Assembly (NCBI GenBank): GCA_000733415.1
Contig: KL662191.1
Coordinates: 4,867,350-4,931,349, forward strand
Source: [Leptolyngbya] sp. JSC-1
GTDB taxonomy: Bacteria; Cyanobacteriota; Cyanobacteriia; Elainellales; Elainellaceae
Length of the DNA: 64,000 nt
Reading direction: 5' to 3'
Below are positions 17,858 through 27,030 of this stretch, in pieces. Position 1 is the first letter of the stretch. Each line of letters opens with the position of its first letter. The notes beneath the pieces were generated by a model. It was given only the letters and a program-made list of their open reading frames with translations. It ran no database searches and was not told where the DNA came from. The position numbers and the translations under genes are program-made.

Positions 17858-20776
17858 ATGGTGAACCAAGCCAGCTATCGTTATGAAGTGGGAGGCAGTC
17901 TTTCCAGTGATGCTCCGACCTACGTGACCCGACAGGCAGACCACGACCTCTATGATGCTCTGCGACTGGGAGAATTTTGCTATGTATTGAACTCGCGGCA
18001 AATGGGAAAGTCCAGCTTGCGAGTACGAACGATGCAGAAACTGAGAGAGGCCGGAGTTGCCTGTGCAGCCGTGGACTTGACTGGAATTGGTGGACAGGCC
18101 AACACCGAAGAGCAGTGGTATTGCGGTATTGTGAATGAATTGATCAAGGGTTTGCAGCTTCCCGAATCGTTTGACTGGCGCAGTTGGTGGCGTGATCAAG
18201 CACCATTGGCCCATGTGCAGCGCTGGGGTTTGTTTTTGGAAGAAGTACTGTTAGCTTCGATTGACGAGAATATTGTCATTTTCATTGACGAAATTGATAG
18301 TGTCTTGAGTCTTCAGTTTCCCTTCGATGATTTCTTTGCCTGTATCCGCTTTTGTTACAACAAACGAGCCGACGAACCAGACTACGAGCGGTTGACGTTC
18401 TGTTTGCTGGGCGTGGCTACTCCTTCCGACCTGATTCAAGATAAGCGCCGCACGCCCTTCAATATTGGTCAGGCAATCGAACTAACTGGCTTTCAGCTTC
18501 AGGAAGCCCAACCCCTGATCCGGGGACTGGCGGCACAATCGAGCAATCCGGAAGTGGTGCTGAAGGCCGTCTTAGACTGGACCGGAGGACAGCCGTTTCT
18601 CACCCAAAAAGTCTGCCAATTGATGCTAGACAGCGAAGCTCTAATTCCTGCCGGACAAGAGGTGGAATGGGTAGCATGGCTAGTACAAACCAAAGTGATT
18701 GAAAACTGGGAATCACAGGATGAACCCGAACACCTGCGCACGATTCGCAACCGAATTCTCCGCAACGATCGCAGCGCTGTTCATCTGCTAACGCTGTATC
18801 AGCAAATCCTGGAAGCAGGTGAAATTCCGGCAGACAATAGCCGCGAACAGGCCGAGTTACGCTTGTCTGGAGCGGTTGTAAAACAGCAGAATGTACTCAA
18901 AATCTACAACTCGATCTACCAATCTGTATTTGACCAGCAGTGGGTGGCAGGTGAACTAAAGAAACTCCAGCAGCGTCGCGTGATTCGACAACGGTACGAG
19001 ATTATTGAAAGCTTGGGCAGCAGTGATTGGCTACAGACCTATTTGGTGAAGGATCTGCAACATCCTGGCAAAATTCAATGCATTTTGAAACAAATTACCC
19101 CGCCCGATGACGATGCTACCCTAACCCGAATGAGTGACCTGTTCACCCAGGTTTATCTTGATCTGCAACAGCTCAACAATCATCCCCAGCGGCAGATTGC
19201 TAACCTGATTGCCTGCTTTGAGGAAAAGCAACAGTATTATGTCGTTCAAGAATATGTTGAAGGCTATAACCTGGACCACGATATTAAAGCCGGTAAGCAG
19301 TGGGATGAAGCTGAAGTCACCAATCTGTTGATCAGTATTTTGGAAGTTGTGGAATTTGTTCATGCCCAAAATCTGTTTCATCTGAATCTCAAACCTGCAA
19401 ATATCCGCCGCCGCGAGCAGGATGGCAGGCTGGTGCTGATTGATTTTGGTATTCTCAAGGGCATTGGGACACTGGCAGATAATTCTAGGCAAATGCTGCA
19501 ACCGCAGTCGGTGGGTACATCGGGCTACATTCCGTCCCACGATGCCGAGTCTTGGACTGAAGTGGGTCTGGATATCTACGCCGTTGGCATGATTGGGATT
19601 CAAGCTTTAACTGGCATTGAACCCAAAGATCTGGCTGTCGATAAACTAACCAATGAGGTGATCTGGCGTTTTCATACCCCAGATCAACCGATGGCACAGG
19701 CCAGTCCCCATCTCGCCGCCATTTTGGATCGGATGATTCGGCATTCTGCCAACCAGCGCTATCTCACGGCGTCTGAACCGTTGCAAGAACTGCGGGCACT
19801 CAAACTGGAGCCTGATGCTAAACCGGGCTGGACTAACAATCGACGGCTGTTGATCGGCTGTGCCTTAGGTTTGCTGTTGACCAATGGCTTAGGCTTGTGG
19901 GCTTACCGGCATCAGTTGGCGCATCAACAGGGCAATCAAACGACTCAGAAAATAGCCCAACTCACCCGAGACTGTAAGCAATCGCTCCGCTCTGAATCGG
20001 CTGGGAATAACCCGGTGAATGCCGAGATCACCAGAATTGCTGGCAATGTAGCCGCGGCTTGCAAACAGTTGGCTCAAGTTAAACCCGACCAGCCGGATGT
20101 ATTGGAAAATAAGGGGGAAGCCTTGCTACTGCTGAGTCAAAGTTCACGTTTGATGAACCAAACAGCAGATACTCAGAAGTACTTAACCGAAGCGGCACAG
20201 GTATTTAATGCAGCTACTCAGATCAACCCTATAGCCCCTCGCCCTGTGTTCTACTTGGGGCTGACGAAGCAATTGATCGGTCGGGGCGGCTATGAGCCAT
20301 ACTACGCCAAGGCTTCCCAACTTTATCTCCAGCTACCTGCCAATCAAATCGAACGCAAAGATTACCCAATATTGGCCAAATTGGCTAATTTCGCCGTGAA
20401 TCAAGCAGCTACATCGACTGCAAAAGCGGCCTACATCAGCCGAGCCGATCATCTCTATGATGATGCGATTCCGGTTGCGCCCGATGCCCACCGCGTTAAT
20501 TTGCTCTACAACCGGGGGGTTCTTAACGCTAAGGCGAATAATCTCTCCGCAGCCACCATTATCCTCGGCAAAGCTTTTGAACTCGAACCTAATCATCCCT
20601 ATGCCAAAAAATACATAGCAGCCTGTATTGGCACTAATCGTGGCAACAATCCTACCGTTTGTGATCAGCCCAATGCTGGCCTACCCTCGACGCTGCCAAC
20701 CTACGCCTGTGATGAATATCCCACCTTGGCGCTGACCAAACTCGGTGCGGCTAGGCTGGATGATTTGTGTCAGTAG
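17858..20776 (+). CDS. AAA_35 ATPase - degenerate Ser/Thr kinase - membrane - TPR protein
   Basis: A 972-residue multidomain signalling protein. Residues 10-350 form an AAA_35-type ATPase with P-loop NSRQMGKSSL (about 45-54) and Walker B IVIFIDEIDS (about 140). Residues 378-650 resemble a Hanks-type kinase: the ATP-anchoring Lys (CILKQI) and DFG (LIDFGI, about 527) are kept, but the Gly loop is lost (ESLGSSDWL) and the catalytic-loop HRD is HLN (HLNLKPANI, about 508), so the catalytic Asp is Asn. The APE motif is also degraded (GTSGYIPSHDA). It is probably a pseudokinase. One membrane span follows (LIGCALGLLLTNGLGLWAY, about 665-685), then a soluble TPR-like helical region to the end. It lies 225 bp after the CHAT-AAA gene on the same strand. 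Confidence 0.82.
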   Translation: MVNQASYRYEVGGSLSSDAPTYVTRQADHDLYDALRLGEFCYVLNSRQMGKSSLRVRTMQKLREAGVACAAVDLTGIGGQANTEEQWYCGIVNELIKGLQLPESFDWRSWWRDQAPLAHVQRWGLFLEEVLLASIDENIVIFIDEIDSVLSLQFPFDDFFACIRFCYNKRADEPDYERLTFCLLGVATPSDLIQDKRRTPFNIGQAIELTGFQLQEAQPLIRGLAAQSSNPEVVLKAVLDWTGGQPFLTQKVCQLMLDSEALIPAGQEVEWVAWLVQTKVIENWESQDEPEHLRTIRNRILRNDRSAVHLLTLYQQILEAGEIPADNSREQAELRLSGAVVKQQNVLKIYNSIYQSVFDQQWVAGELKKLQQRRVIRQRYEIIESLGSSDWLQTYLVKDLQHPGKIQCILKQITPPDDDATLTRMSDLFTQVYLDLQQLNNHPQRQIANLIACFEEKQQYYVVQEYVEGYNLDHDIKAGKQWDEAEVTNLLISILEVVEFVHAQNLFHLNLKPANIRRREQDGRLVLIDFGILKGIGTLADNSRQMLQPQSVGTSGYIPSHDAESWTEVGLDIYAVGMIGIQALTGIEPKDLAVDKLTNEVIWRFHTPDQPMAQASPHLAAILDRMIRHSANQRYLTASEPLQELRALKLEPDAKPGWTNNRRLLIGCALGLLLTNGLGLWAYRHQLAHQQGNQTTQKIAQLTRDCKQSLRSESAGNNPVNAEITRIAGNVAAACKQLAQVKPDQPDVLENKGEALLLLSQSSRLMNQTADTQKYLTEAAQVFNAATQINPIAPRPVFYLGLTKQLIGRGGYEPYYAKASQLYLQLPANQIERKDYPILAKLANFAVNQAATSTAKAAYISRADHLYDDAIPVAPDAHRVNLLYNRGVLNAKANNLSAATIILGKAFELEPNHPYAKKYIAACIGTNRGNNPTVCDQPNAGLPSTLPTYACDEYPTLALTKLGAARLDDLCQ

Positions 20777-20887
20777 GGGCGAGGCATTTGCCAATACAGT
20801 CGAAAGCGCAAACAGAAAGTGGTATCAGCAAATGCTTCACCCTTACACTTTTGGTGCCGTAACCTGTGCGTAGCAGGCAGCCGAATT

Positions 20888-22093
20888 CTAATCATGCTCA
20901 TTGCTCAAACTCGCTTCGACCTCCAACAGCCCTTGTTCAATCATCTCCACGACTTCTGTGAGCGAAAATGAGCGCTGTTGCTGAATCGATAGCACTTTGA
21001 TGGTTGAACGCAGTCGCTCATACTGGTCGCGGCTGAGGGGCCGGCGCAGATAGTGCTCAAACAGGTACTGAAAATTGCTGGCTCCACTGCATTTGCCAAA
21101 CCAGATCTCGGGTTCAGCGTAGGGAAAGATGACATAGCTGTGGCGGTCTCGCAAAATCGAGTTGACGTGGATGCCGGTCTCGCAGCGTTGAGCTGGGCGT
21201 GAGTAGGGCGGATGGGCATGCAGGTTGAGCTGATCGAGCAAATCAGTCACATGGACGAGCGCATCGTAGTCGATGCCATCTACCTCCCAACCAAAGCGGA
21301 GCCGCAGACCGTTTAATACCTGCTCTAGAGCCACATTCCCAGCTCGCTCACCAATGCCGCCAAAGGTGCCAGAAATGCCCGTAGCTCCGGCCTGAACAGC
21401 CTGGATCGTATTTTCTAAGGCTAACCCCATGTCGTTGTGAAAATGAACCGATAGCGGTGCATGTTGGGTGTATTCCAGCAAGTCATGCATCCAGATATAG
21501 GTTTTTTCAGGTGTGAGAATACCAACCGTATCACAGAGGAGGAACTGCTGTAGGTAAGGTTTAAAGCTGTGAATGCACTCGACTAGGAAATCAAAATCAG
21601 CACGGCTAGCATCTTCTGCTGCAAAACAAATCTTTAAGCCTAAACTGGCTGCATAGCGGAGGTGCTTGAGCACAGTTTCAATCATGCTTTGCCGAATTCG
21701 ATTGATCACAGGCTGAGGAATTGTATCGCCAATTGTTTTAGTCGCGTAGATTGGATGGCAACGAATAGCCGCATCTCGCAAAAACAGCAGCCGATCGGAG
21801 ACGGCATTGAACAGAATAATTTGTCCTACGCCACAGGCTTTTGCCTGATCAATCAATGGCCGTGCCATCATGGTTGAAGCCACAAGCTGCTGCCTCAATC
21901 CTTCTTGAAGCAGCGTTTTCACTAGATGTTCCTCCGTAGCGTGAATGGCTGGCATTAGGGCAATTTGATGCACACCCGTTGCAGCGATCCGATGGGCTAA
22001 GGTTCGCTTGGTTTCGCTCTCAAAAAAAATGCCGACCTGCTGTTCCCCATCGCGCAGTGTTTCATCTGAAATCTGTAGGTGGATTGTCTCCAT
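20888..22093 (-). CDS. homocitrate/isopropylmalate synthase-like protein (HphA-like)
   Basis: A 401-residue member of the DRE-TIM metallolyase (LeuA/NifV) family, which condenses acetyl-CoA with a 2-oxo acid. The catalytic N terminus is seen in SDETLRDGEQQVGIFF (Arg-Asp plus Gln), the metal-binding HxH in SVHFHNDMGLALEN, and the conserved GTFGGIGERAGN. It lacks the C-terminal leucine-binding regulatory domain of LeuA, so it is closer in size to NifV or HphA and should not be feedback-controlled by leucine. No nif gene is in the window, which disfavours homocitrate for nitrogenase, though this is not excluded. Together with the dehydrogenase-like and isomerase-like genes, it completes a one-carbon 2-oxo-acid elongation set. 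It is on the opposite strand, convergent with the kinase-TPR gene. The substrate is not predictable from sequence. Confidence 0.83.
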   Translation of the reverse strand: METIHLQISDETLRDGEQQVGIFFESETKRTLAHRIAATGVHQIALMPAIHATEEHLVKTLLQEGLRQQLVASTMMARPLIDQAKACGVGQIILFNAVSDRLLFLRDAAIRCHPIYATKTIGDTIPQPVINRIRQSMIETVLKHLRYAASLGLKICFAAEDASRADFDFLVECIHSFKPYLQQFLLCDTVGILTPEKTYIWMHDLLEYTQHAPLSVHFHNDMGLALENTIQAVQAGATGISGTFGGIGERAGNVALEQVLNGLRLRFGWEVDGIDYDALVHVTDLLDQLNLHAHPPYSRPAQRCETGIHVNSILRDRHSYVIFPYAEPEIWFGKCSGASNFQYLFEHYLRRPLSRDQYERLRSTIKVLSIQQQRSFSLTEVVEMIEQGLLEVEASLSNEHD

Positions 22094-22315
22094 GATCCAA
22101 AGTGCTGTGTTTCAGGCGGTGAAGGCACAATTGTTTTAGCAAAATGGCAGGTTCACAAGCAATCAAATCTAGATTCTGCTGTATTTTACCGCAACCAGAT
22201 AAAACAATGGTTGTTTATGGCGGTTGGGGTGTGCAGAATGGGACAGAAAATATGCATTCTCCTTTGCAAAGAGCGCGTAGAATTTTTGAATGTGGCGCGG
22301 AATTGGGGCGACTAA

Positions 22316-22370
22316 TTTCTGACTCCTGCTTCTTGATTTCTGACTCCTGGCTTCTGGCTTCTGACTCCTG
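22316..22370. repeat. short tandemly repeated TTCTGACTCCTG units
   Basis: TTCTGACTCCTG-like words recur in this stretch (TTTCTGACTCCTG, GATTTCTGACTCCTGG, GGCTTCTGACTCCTG). Similar words are seen near 51140 and 51420. This is the kind of short degenerate repeat common between cyanobacterial genes. Apart from it, the 300 bp before the phosphotransferase gene shows nothing recognisable. Confidence 0.7.
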
Positions 22371-22394
22371 TTATTAAAGTCATCTGCTCCCAGT

Positions 22395-23417
22395 ATGGAT
22401 ACTTCTCTTCTTGCTCAACTCACTGCCGGTTTGGTCGAGTCGGGCAACCGACAGTTGGTTCAGTCAATTCTGGGCACCACCAATCCGCGAAAAATTGCGC
22501 AGCTCATCCAAAATTTTTGTCAGGCTCATTGCCATCAGCAGATTGCTGCCTGCGAGTTTTGGGAAGTCAGTGTTAGTTTAACCGTAGGGCTACGGCTGGA
22601 AAATGCTCAGCGCATCGTGCTCAAGTTTCGTAGTTGCAACAACATCACGCTCGAAACTCTACAGGCGGTTTGCCGAATTCAGCAGGCATTGGCTGAGCAA
22701 GGGTTCCCGGCAGCCAGACTGGTGCTGTGGCCCTGTCCCTATGCCAATAGTCTAGTGTCGATTGAACAAATGCTCGATCAAGGCGAGAACAGAGATGCTC
22801 ATGATCCGTTGATTCGAGAAGCAATGGCAGAGGGATTAGTTCAGCAAATTCAGTTGGCCCAGCCATTCGTTTACCAGGCTGGCCTGCCGCGTAGCCGGTT
22901 TCATCCCGCCCAGCTTTGGGAAAAACCCCACAATGCTCTGTTTGACTTTGAACGGACTCGCCGAGGAGCCGAATGGATTGATCAAATTGCTAGCCGCGCT
23001 CAAGCGATTCTACGAGCCTACGAAGCACCGCTTCAGATCGGTCATATGGATTGGAGCGTCAAAAACATGCGGTTTCAGCAGAGCCAGATCAGCGCGGTGT
23101 ACGACTGGGACAGTTTACGGTTAGAGCAGGAGCCGGTAATTGTGGGTAATGCTGCCAAGGGGTTTCTCGTCACTTGGTATGTTGAGACCGGAACGATGGT
23201 ACCGACTCCAGAAGAAGTAAACCAGTTTGTGCGTGACTATGAAACGGCCAGAGATCAGCCTTTTACAGATGTTGAACGAAAGGTGGTCACGGCAGCCTTA
23301 ATTTACTCGATGGCCTATACCGCTCGCTGCGAACATGCTCTTGACTCAACAGACAAAAAGCTAGACGGCAGTTTTCGAGCTGCTTTACGAAACGCCTCGG
23401 CCTATGGGTTTGGATAG
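22395..23417 (+). CDS. aminoglycoside phosphotransferase (APH/choline-kinase) family protein
   Basis: A 340-residue protein of the APH kinase-like family. The N-lobe has a Lys in RIVLKFRS, the position used for ATP anchoring. The C-lobe has the Brenner-type catalytic motif GHMDWSVKNM (about 217-226; the usual HGDxxxxN with Met for Gly) and the metal-binding Asp in AVYDWDSL. These enzymes phosphorylate small-molecule hydroxyls. It is divergent from the HphA-like gene by about 300 bp and follows the biosynthetic cluster. It could therefore phosphorylate the product for protection or tailoring, or be an unrelated small-molecule kinase; the sequence does not decide. No membrane segment is seen. 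Confidence 0.75.
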   Translation: MDTSLLAQLTAGLVESGNRQLVQSILGTTNPRKIAQLIQNFCQAHCHQQIAACEFWEVSVSLTVGLRLENAQRIVLKFRSCNNITLETLQAVCRIQQALAEQGFPAARLVLWPCPYANSLVSIEQMLDQGENRDAHDPLIREAMAEGLVQQIQLAQPFVYQAGLPRSRFHPAQLWEKPHNALFDFERTRRGAEWIDQIASRAQAILRAYEAPLQIGHMDWSVKNMRFQQSQISAVYDWDSLRLEQEPVIVGNAAKGFLVTWYVETGTMVPTPEEVNQFVRDYETARDQPFTDVERKVVTAALIYSMAYTARCEHALDSTDKKLDGSFRAALRNASAYGFG

Positions 23418-23796
23418 TCACTAGCAGCATCCGCAGATGAATTGCGGGCTAGACCAAGCAGTCCACTAAAGTAGACTAGATGACTCAAAAATAGAACAGA
23501 GCTAGATTTCAACCCATTTGATGGTTTTCTCCAGTAGCCCGCAGTTGACTTGCGCATGGACTCGAACCACAGTTGAATCTCTCCTGCAATTGGCATACAG
23601 CCTTTTTCACTCATGTGAGGTACAGGGCACTGCCCCCGCACCCCGTTTTTCGTACTTCACTAGCCTGAAAAAGGCTGTAGACTCAGTAACTGTTGCTTTG
23701 GTACGCCTACTACAACTCCTGGACACATCCTGCCGTTATGATGACGATGGTGCCAACTAATCGAACTAGTGATGGAGTACGTTATGGAGTATGGGT
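23418..23796. other. intergenic stretch
   Basis: About 380 bp between the phosphotransferase and the DUF2283 gene. It contains an 84-bp element with 14-bp perfect inverted ends (listed separately). A 79-codon minus-strand frame crossing it (23402-23641) looks non-coding. A GGACTCGAACC word near 23558 resembles a tRNA T-arm on the minus strand, but no acceptor or anticodon arms fit. Confidence 0.5.
23596..23679. mobile_element. 84-bp element with 14-bp terminal inverted repeats (MITE-like)
   Basis: TACAGCCTTTTTCA at 23596-23609 is perfectly complementary to TGAAAAAGGCTGTA at 23666-23679. The interior has a weaker second symmetry (TCACTCATGTGAGG against ACTTCACTAG). The size and perfect ends look like a miniature inverted-repeat element or a large hairpin. 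No clear target-site duplication is visible. Confidence 0.55.
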
Positions 23797-23994
23797 ATGA
23801 AGGTCATCTATGATCCAGCCACCGATGTCATGCGGATTGTGTTTCGTGAGGCAATTGCCGAAGACTATAGCGAAGATCGACCGGGTGTAAAGGTTGATTA
23901 TGACCTCGAAGATAAAATCATTGCGATTGAGATCCAGAACGCCTCCAATTTGGTAGATGATCCGCGCACCCTCAACCACGAAGTACTGGAGTAA
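23797..23994 (+). CDS. DUF2283 domain protein
   Basis: A 65-residue protein beginning MKVIYDPATDVMRIVF. The pattern of an initial beta strand with YDxxxDVxxI, then VDYDLEDKIIAIEIQNAS, is typical of the DUF2283 family, small proteins often found beside toxin-antitoxin or DUF4258 genes in cyanobacteria. No DUF4258 partner is seen here. I chose the ATG at 23797 because GGAG at 23785-23788 is 8 bp away. An ATG two codons upstream at 23791 is too close to it. The function is unknown. Confidence 0.8.
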   Translation: MKVIYDPATDVMRIVFREAIAEDYSEDRPGVKVDYDLEDKIIAIEIQNASNLVDDPRTLNHEVLE

Positions 23995-24018
23995 TATCAA
24001 TTCGTATGAATTAGCTTC

Positions 24019-26688
24019 CTATCCTTCCGCTGATAGCAACGGCTCCACTACGGGCTGCTGTTCATTGCTGGTTTTCTTGACGAACTGTAATTTGTGATCG
24101 TCTACATCAATCACAACCGTATCGCCCTCTACAAAAGCACTTTCCAAAATCTTGGTAGCGAGAGGGTTTTCTACTTCTTTTTGAATTGCGCGCTTCAGCG
24201 GACGTGCTCCATACACCGGATCATATCCCACATCCGCAATGTAATTTTGGGCAGCGGTGGTGAGTTCCATGCCGATTTTTTGTTCCGCCAACAGACGTCG
24301 CACCCGCTGCAGCTGAATGCTGACAATTTGACGCAGTTCCTTGAGGCTAAGCGGATGGAACAGAATAATATCATCCACCCGATTCAGAAATTCAGGCCGG
24401 AAGTGGTTGCGTAGAGCAGTCATGACGCGCCGCTGCATTTCTTCGTATTTCTCATCGTCTCCAGCGATATCCAGGATGTATTCACTGCCAATGTTGCTGG
24501 TCATTACTACAATTGTGTTGCGGCAATCGGCAACTCGGCCTTGAGAATCGGTAATCCGGCCATCATCGAGCAATTGCAGCAGAATGTTGAACACATCGGG
24601 ATGGGCTTTTTCTACTTCATCGAGCAGCAGCACCGAATAGGGATGCCGCCGAATCGCCTCGGAAAGCTGACCGCCTTCTTCATAACCGATGTAGCCCGGA
24701 GGCGCTCCCACCAAGCGAGCCACCGAGTTTTTCTCCATATATTCCGACATGTCCAAGCGTACCAGGGCATCGTCAGTGTCGAACAGGCATTCGGCCAGCG
24801 CACGAGCCAGCTCGGTTTTGCCGACTCCGGTGGGTCCCAGGAACATAAATGAACCAATCGGGCGTCCCGGGTCTTTCATCCCAGCACGAGCACGGCGAAT
24901 CGCGGCGGCGACGGCTTCTACGGCTTCCTGCTGCCCAATTACCCGCTGATGCAAATAACTTTCGAGCTGCAATAGCTTTTGCCGTTCCGATTCCATCAGG
25001 CGGTTGACGGGGATGCCGGTCCATTTGGCGACGATTTCGGCAATATCGGCCTCGGTGACTTGCTCCCGCAGCAGGTTGGTGCCCCGCGACTGCATTTCCA
25101 GCAGGCTGGCTTCTTTCGCTTCTAGCTCCCGATGCACCGCTTCCAACCGGCCATACTTAAGCTGGGCAGCGGTATTTAGGTCATAGTCGCGTTCGGCTTT
25201 TTCGATCTGGCGACGCAACTGTTCTTCTTCTTCTTTGAGGGCGTTAATGGCCGAGATCAGCTCTTTTTCCGATTCCCATTGCGAGCTAAGCTTGGTTTGT
25301 TCCTGCTTCAGTTCGGCGATCTCCTGATCGATCTTTTCGAGCCGTTCGCGGGAGCTGCGGTAGAGGGTGAGCGTTACCGAAGACTGGCCTTCGCCTTCAA
25401 TCGACAGTTTTTCCATTTCCAATTGCAGTAACCGTCGATCGATTGTCTCTAGTTCGACTGGTTTGGAGGTGATCTCCATTTTCAGTTGGGCTGCGGCTTC
25501 ATCGACCAGATCAATCGCCTTGTCGGGCAAAAACCGATCGCTGATGTAGCGGTCTGAGAGGGTCGCGGCTGCCACGAGCGCCGAGTCGGCAATTTTGACG
25601 CTGTGATGGACCTCGTAGCGTTCCTTCAAGCCGCGCAAAATCGAGATCGTATCTTCCACGCTGGGCTGACCGACATACACCTGCTGGAACCGCCGCTCTA
25701 GGGCCGCATCCTTTTCGATATGCTTGCGGTATTCGTCGAGCGTGGTGGCTCCGATACAGCGCAATTCACCCCGCGACAGCATCGGTTTGAGCAGGTTGCC
25801 GGCATCCATCGTGCCCTGCGCCGAACCAGCCCCGACCACGGTATGCAGCTCGTCGATGAACAGCACAATCTGCCCTTCCGACTGAGTCACTTCCCGCAGT
25901 ACTGCCCGCAGCCGGTCTTCAAATTCGCCTCGGTATTTGGCTCCGGCAATCAGCGACCCCATATCGAGGCTGATCAAGCGTCGGTTTTTGAGAGATTCGG
26001 GCACATCTCCGTTGACAATCCGCTGGGCCAACCCTTCGGCAATCGCGGTTTTGCCGACGCCCGGTTCGCCGATCAAGACCGGATTGTTTTTCATCCGGCG
26101 GGACAGCACCTGCACCACGCGGCGAATTTCCTCATCGCGGCCAATCACCGGATCGAGTTTGCCTTGCCGAGCGGCCTCGGTCAGGTCGCGGCCATACTTT
26201 TCCAATGCCTGATAGCTCGATTCGGGATTCTGGTCTTTCACTTTCTGGGTGCCGCGCACGGTCTTGATGGCGGTTTCTAACTGCTTGCCGTCTATCTCAA
26301 AACCGCGAAACAACCGCCGTCCAATCCGGTCATCGTCGGCCAAAGCTAGCAGCAAATGCTCCACCGAAATATAGTCGTCCTGAAGCGTTTTGCGGGCTGT
26401 CTCCGCCTTATCGAGCAACACATCCAAGCCCTGTCCCAGGTAGAGCTGCCCGTCTGAAGCGACGCGGGGTTGACGCTGGGCAAAGCCTTCTAGCTGCTGC
26501 TTGAACCGAGCCACATCAATACTCGCCTTGGTCAGCATGGTCTGGACGGTCCCTTCCTGCTCTAGCATCGCCAGGATCACATGCTCCACTTCTAGCTGCT
26601 GATGCCGGAAGCGACGGGCCACATCCTGCGATTTGACGATCGCCTCCCAGGCTTTTTCAGTGAATTTGCTAGGGTCAGTGGGCTGCAT
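24019..26688 (-). CDS. clpB: ClpB disaggregase (Hsp100)
   Basis: An 889-residue class I Hsp100 ATPase that, with DnaK, extracts polypeptides from aggregates in the cytoplasm. An N-terminal Clp repeat domain (1-150) is followed by AAA-1 with GEPGVGKTAIAEG (about 207), a long coiled-coil middle domain (about 410-530; EEEQLRRQIEKAERDYD), and AAA-2 with GPTGVGKTELARAL (about 609) and Walker B SVLLLDEVEKAHPD. The C terminus has the sensor-2 region YGARPLKRAIQ. The middle domain distinguishes it from ClpC and ClpA. Length is normal. I see no CIRCE element in the 340 bp upstream. The start ATG is at 26688. Confidence 0.97.
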   Translation of the reverse strand: MQPTDPSKFTEKAWEAIVKSQDVARRFRHQQLEVEHVILAMLEQEGTVQTMLTKASIDVARFKQQLEGFAQRQPRVASDGQLYLGQGLDVLLDKAETARKTLQDDYISVEHLLLALADDDRIGRRLFRGFEIDGKQLETAIKTVRGTQKVKDQNPESSYQALEKYGRDLTEAARQGKLDPVIGRDEEIRRVVQVLSRRMKNNPVLIGEPGVGKTAIAEGLAQRIVNGDVPESLKNRRLISLDMGSLIAGAKYRGEFEDRLRAVLREVTQSEGQIVLFIDELHTVVGAGSAQGTMDAGNLLKPMLSRGELRCIGATTLDEYRKHIEKDAALERRFQQVYVGQPSVEDTISILRGLKERYEVHHSVKIADSALVAAATLSDRYISDRFLPDKAIDLVDEAAAQLKMEITSKPVELETIDRRLLQLEMEKLSIEGEGQSSVTLTLYRSSRERLEKIDQEIAELKQEQTKLSSQWESEKELISAINALKEEEEQLRRQIEKAERDYDLNTAAQLKYGRLEAVHRELEAKEASLLEMQSRGTNLLREQVTEADIAEIVAKWTGIPVNRLMESERQKLLQLESYLHQRVIGQQEAVEAVAAAIRRARAGMKDPGRPIGSFMFLGPTGVGKTELARALAECLFDTDDALVRLDMSEYMEKNSVARLVGAPPGYIGYEEGGQLSEAIRRHPYSVLLLDEVEKAHPDVFNILLQLLDDGRITDSQGRVADCRNTIVVMTSNIGSEYILDIAGDDEKYEEMQRRVMTALRNHFRPEFLNRVDDIILFHPLSLKELRQIVSIQLQRVRRLLAEQKIGMELTTAAQNYIADVGYDPVYGARPLKRAIQKEVENPLATKILESAFVEGDTVVIDVDDHKLQFVKKTSNEQQPVVEPLLSAEG

Positions 26689-27030
26689 AGCTTAAAAATT
26701 ACTCAATAGTTACTATTCGATGCTTAGCGATTTCAGTATAGCAATCAACCGATCCGAGCCAGACTGAACCAAAGGAACAGAGGAATTGGATCGATAGGTG
26801 CGGTTGCTGATTCATTCCAGCATTATTTCAAATTCAGCTCCAAAAAGCGAAGGGCAACGGATAAAACAGTTGGGATGGGATGGGATAGCTGTTACTCCCT
26901 GAGCGGATGAAACGGATGCGCTTAGAACTTTAATCCGGTTCTAATCGGAAACCCCAGCAAACTTAAGCCTTCTATGTCCTTTGGATCCTCCGTGTCTCTG
27001 TGGTTCTCTTCCTAGGACTAGGATAGGCCC
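26689..27030. other. clpB upstream / ccmO downstream region
   Basis: About 340 bp holding the clpB promoter region on the minus strand and the end of the ccm operon transcript. I see no CIRCE operator (TTAGCACTC inverted repeat), no clear sigma-70 boxes and no strong terminator hairpin. Confidence 0.5.

Noticed and set aside
23518..23650. possible minus-strand tRNA near a GGACTCGAACC word
   Set aside because: Only the T-arm resembles a tRNA. I could not place acceptor, D or anticodon arms; the word may be chance.
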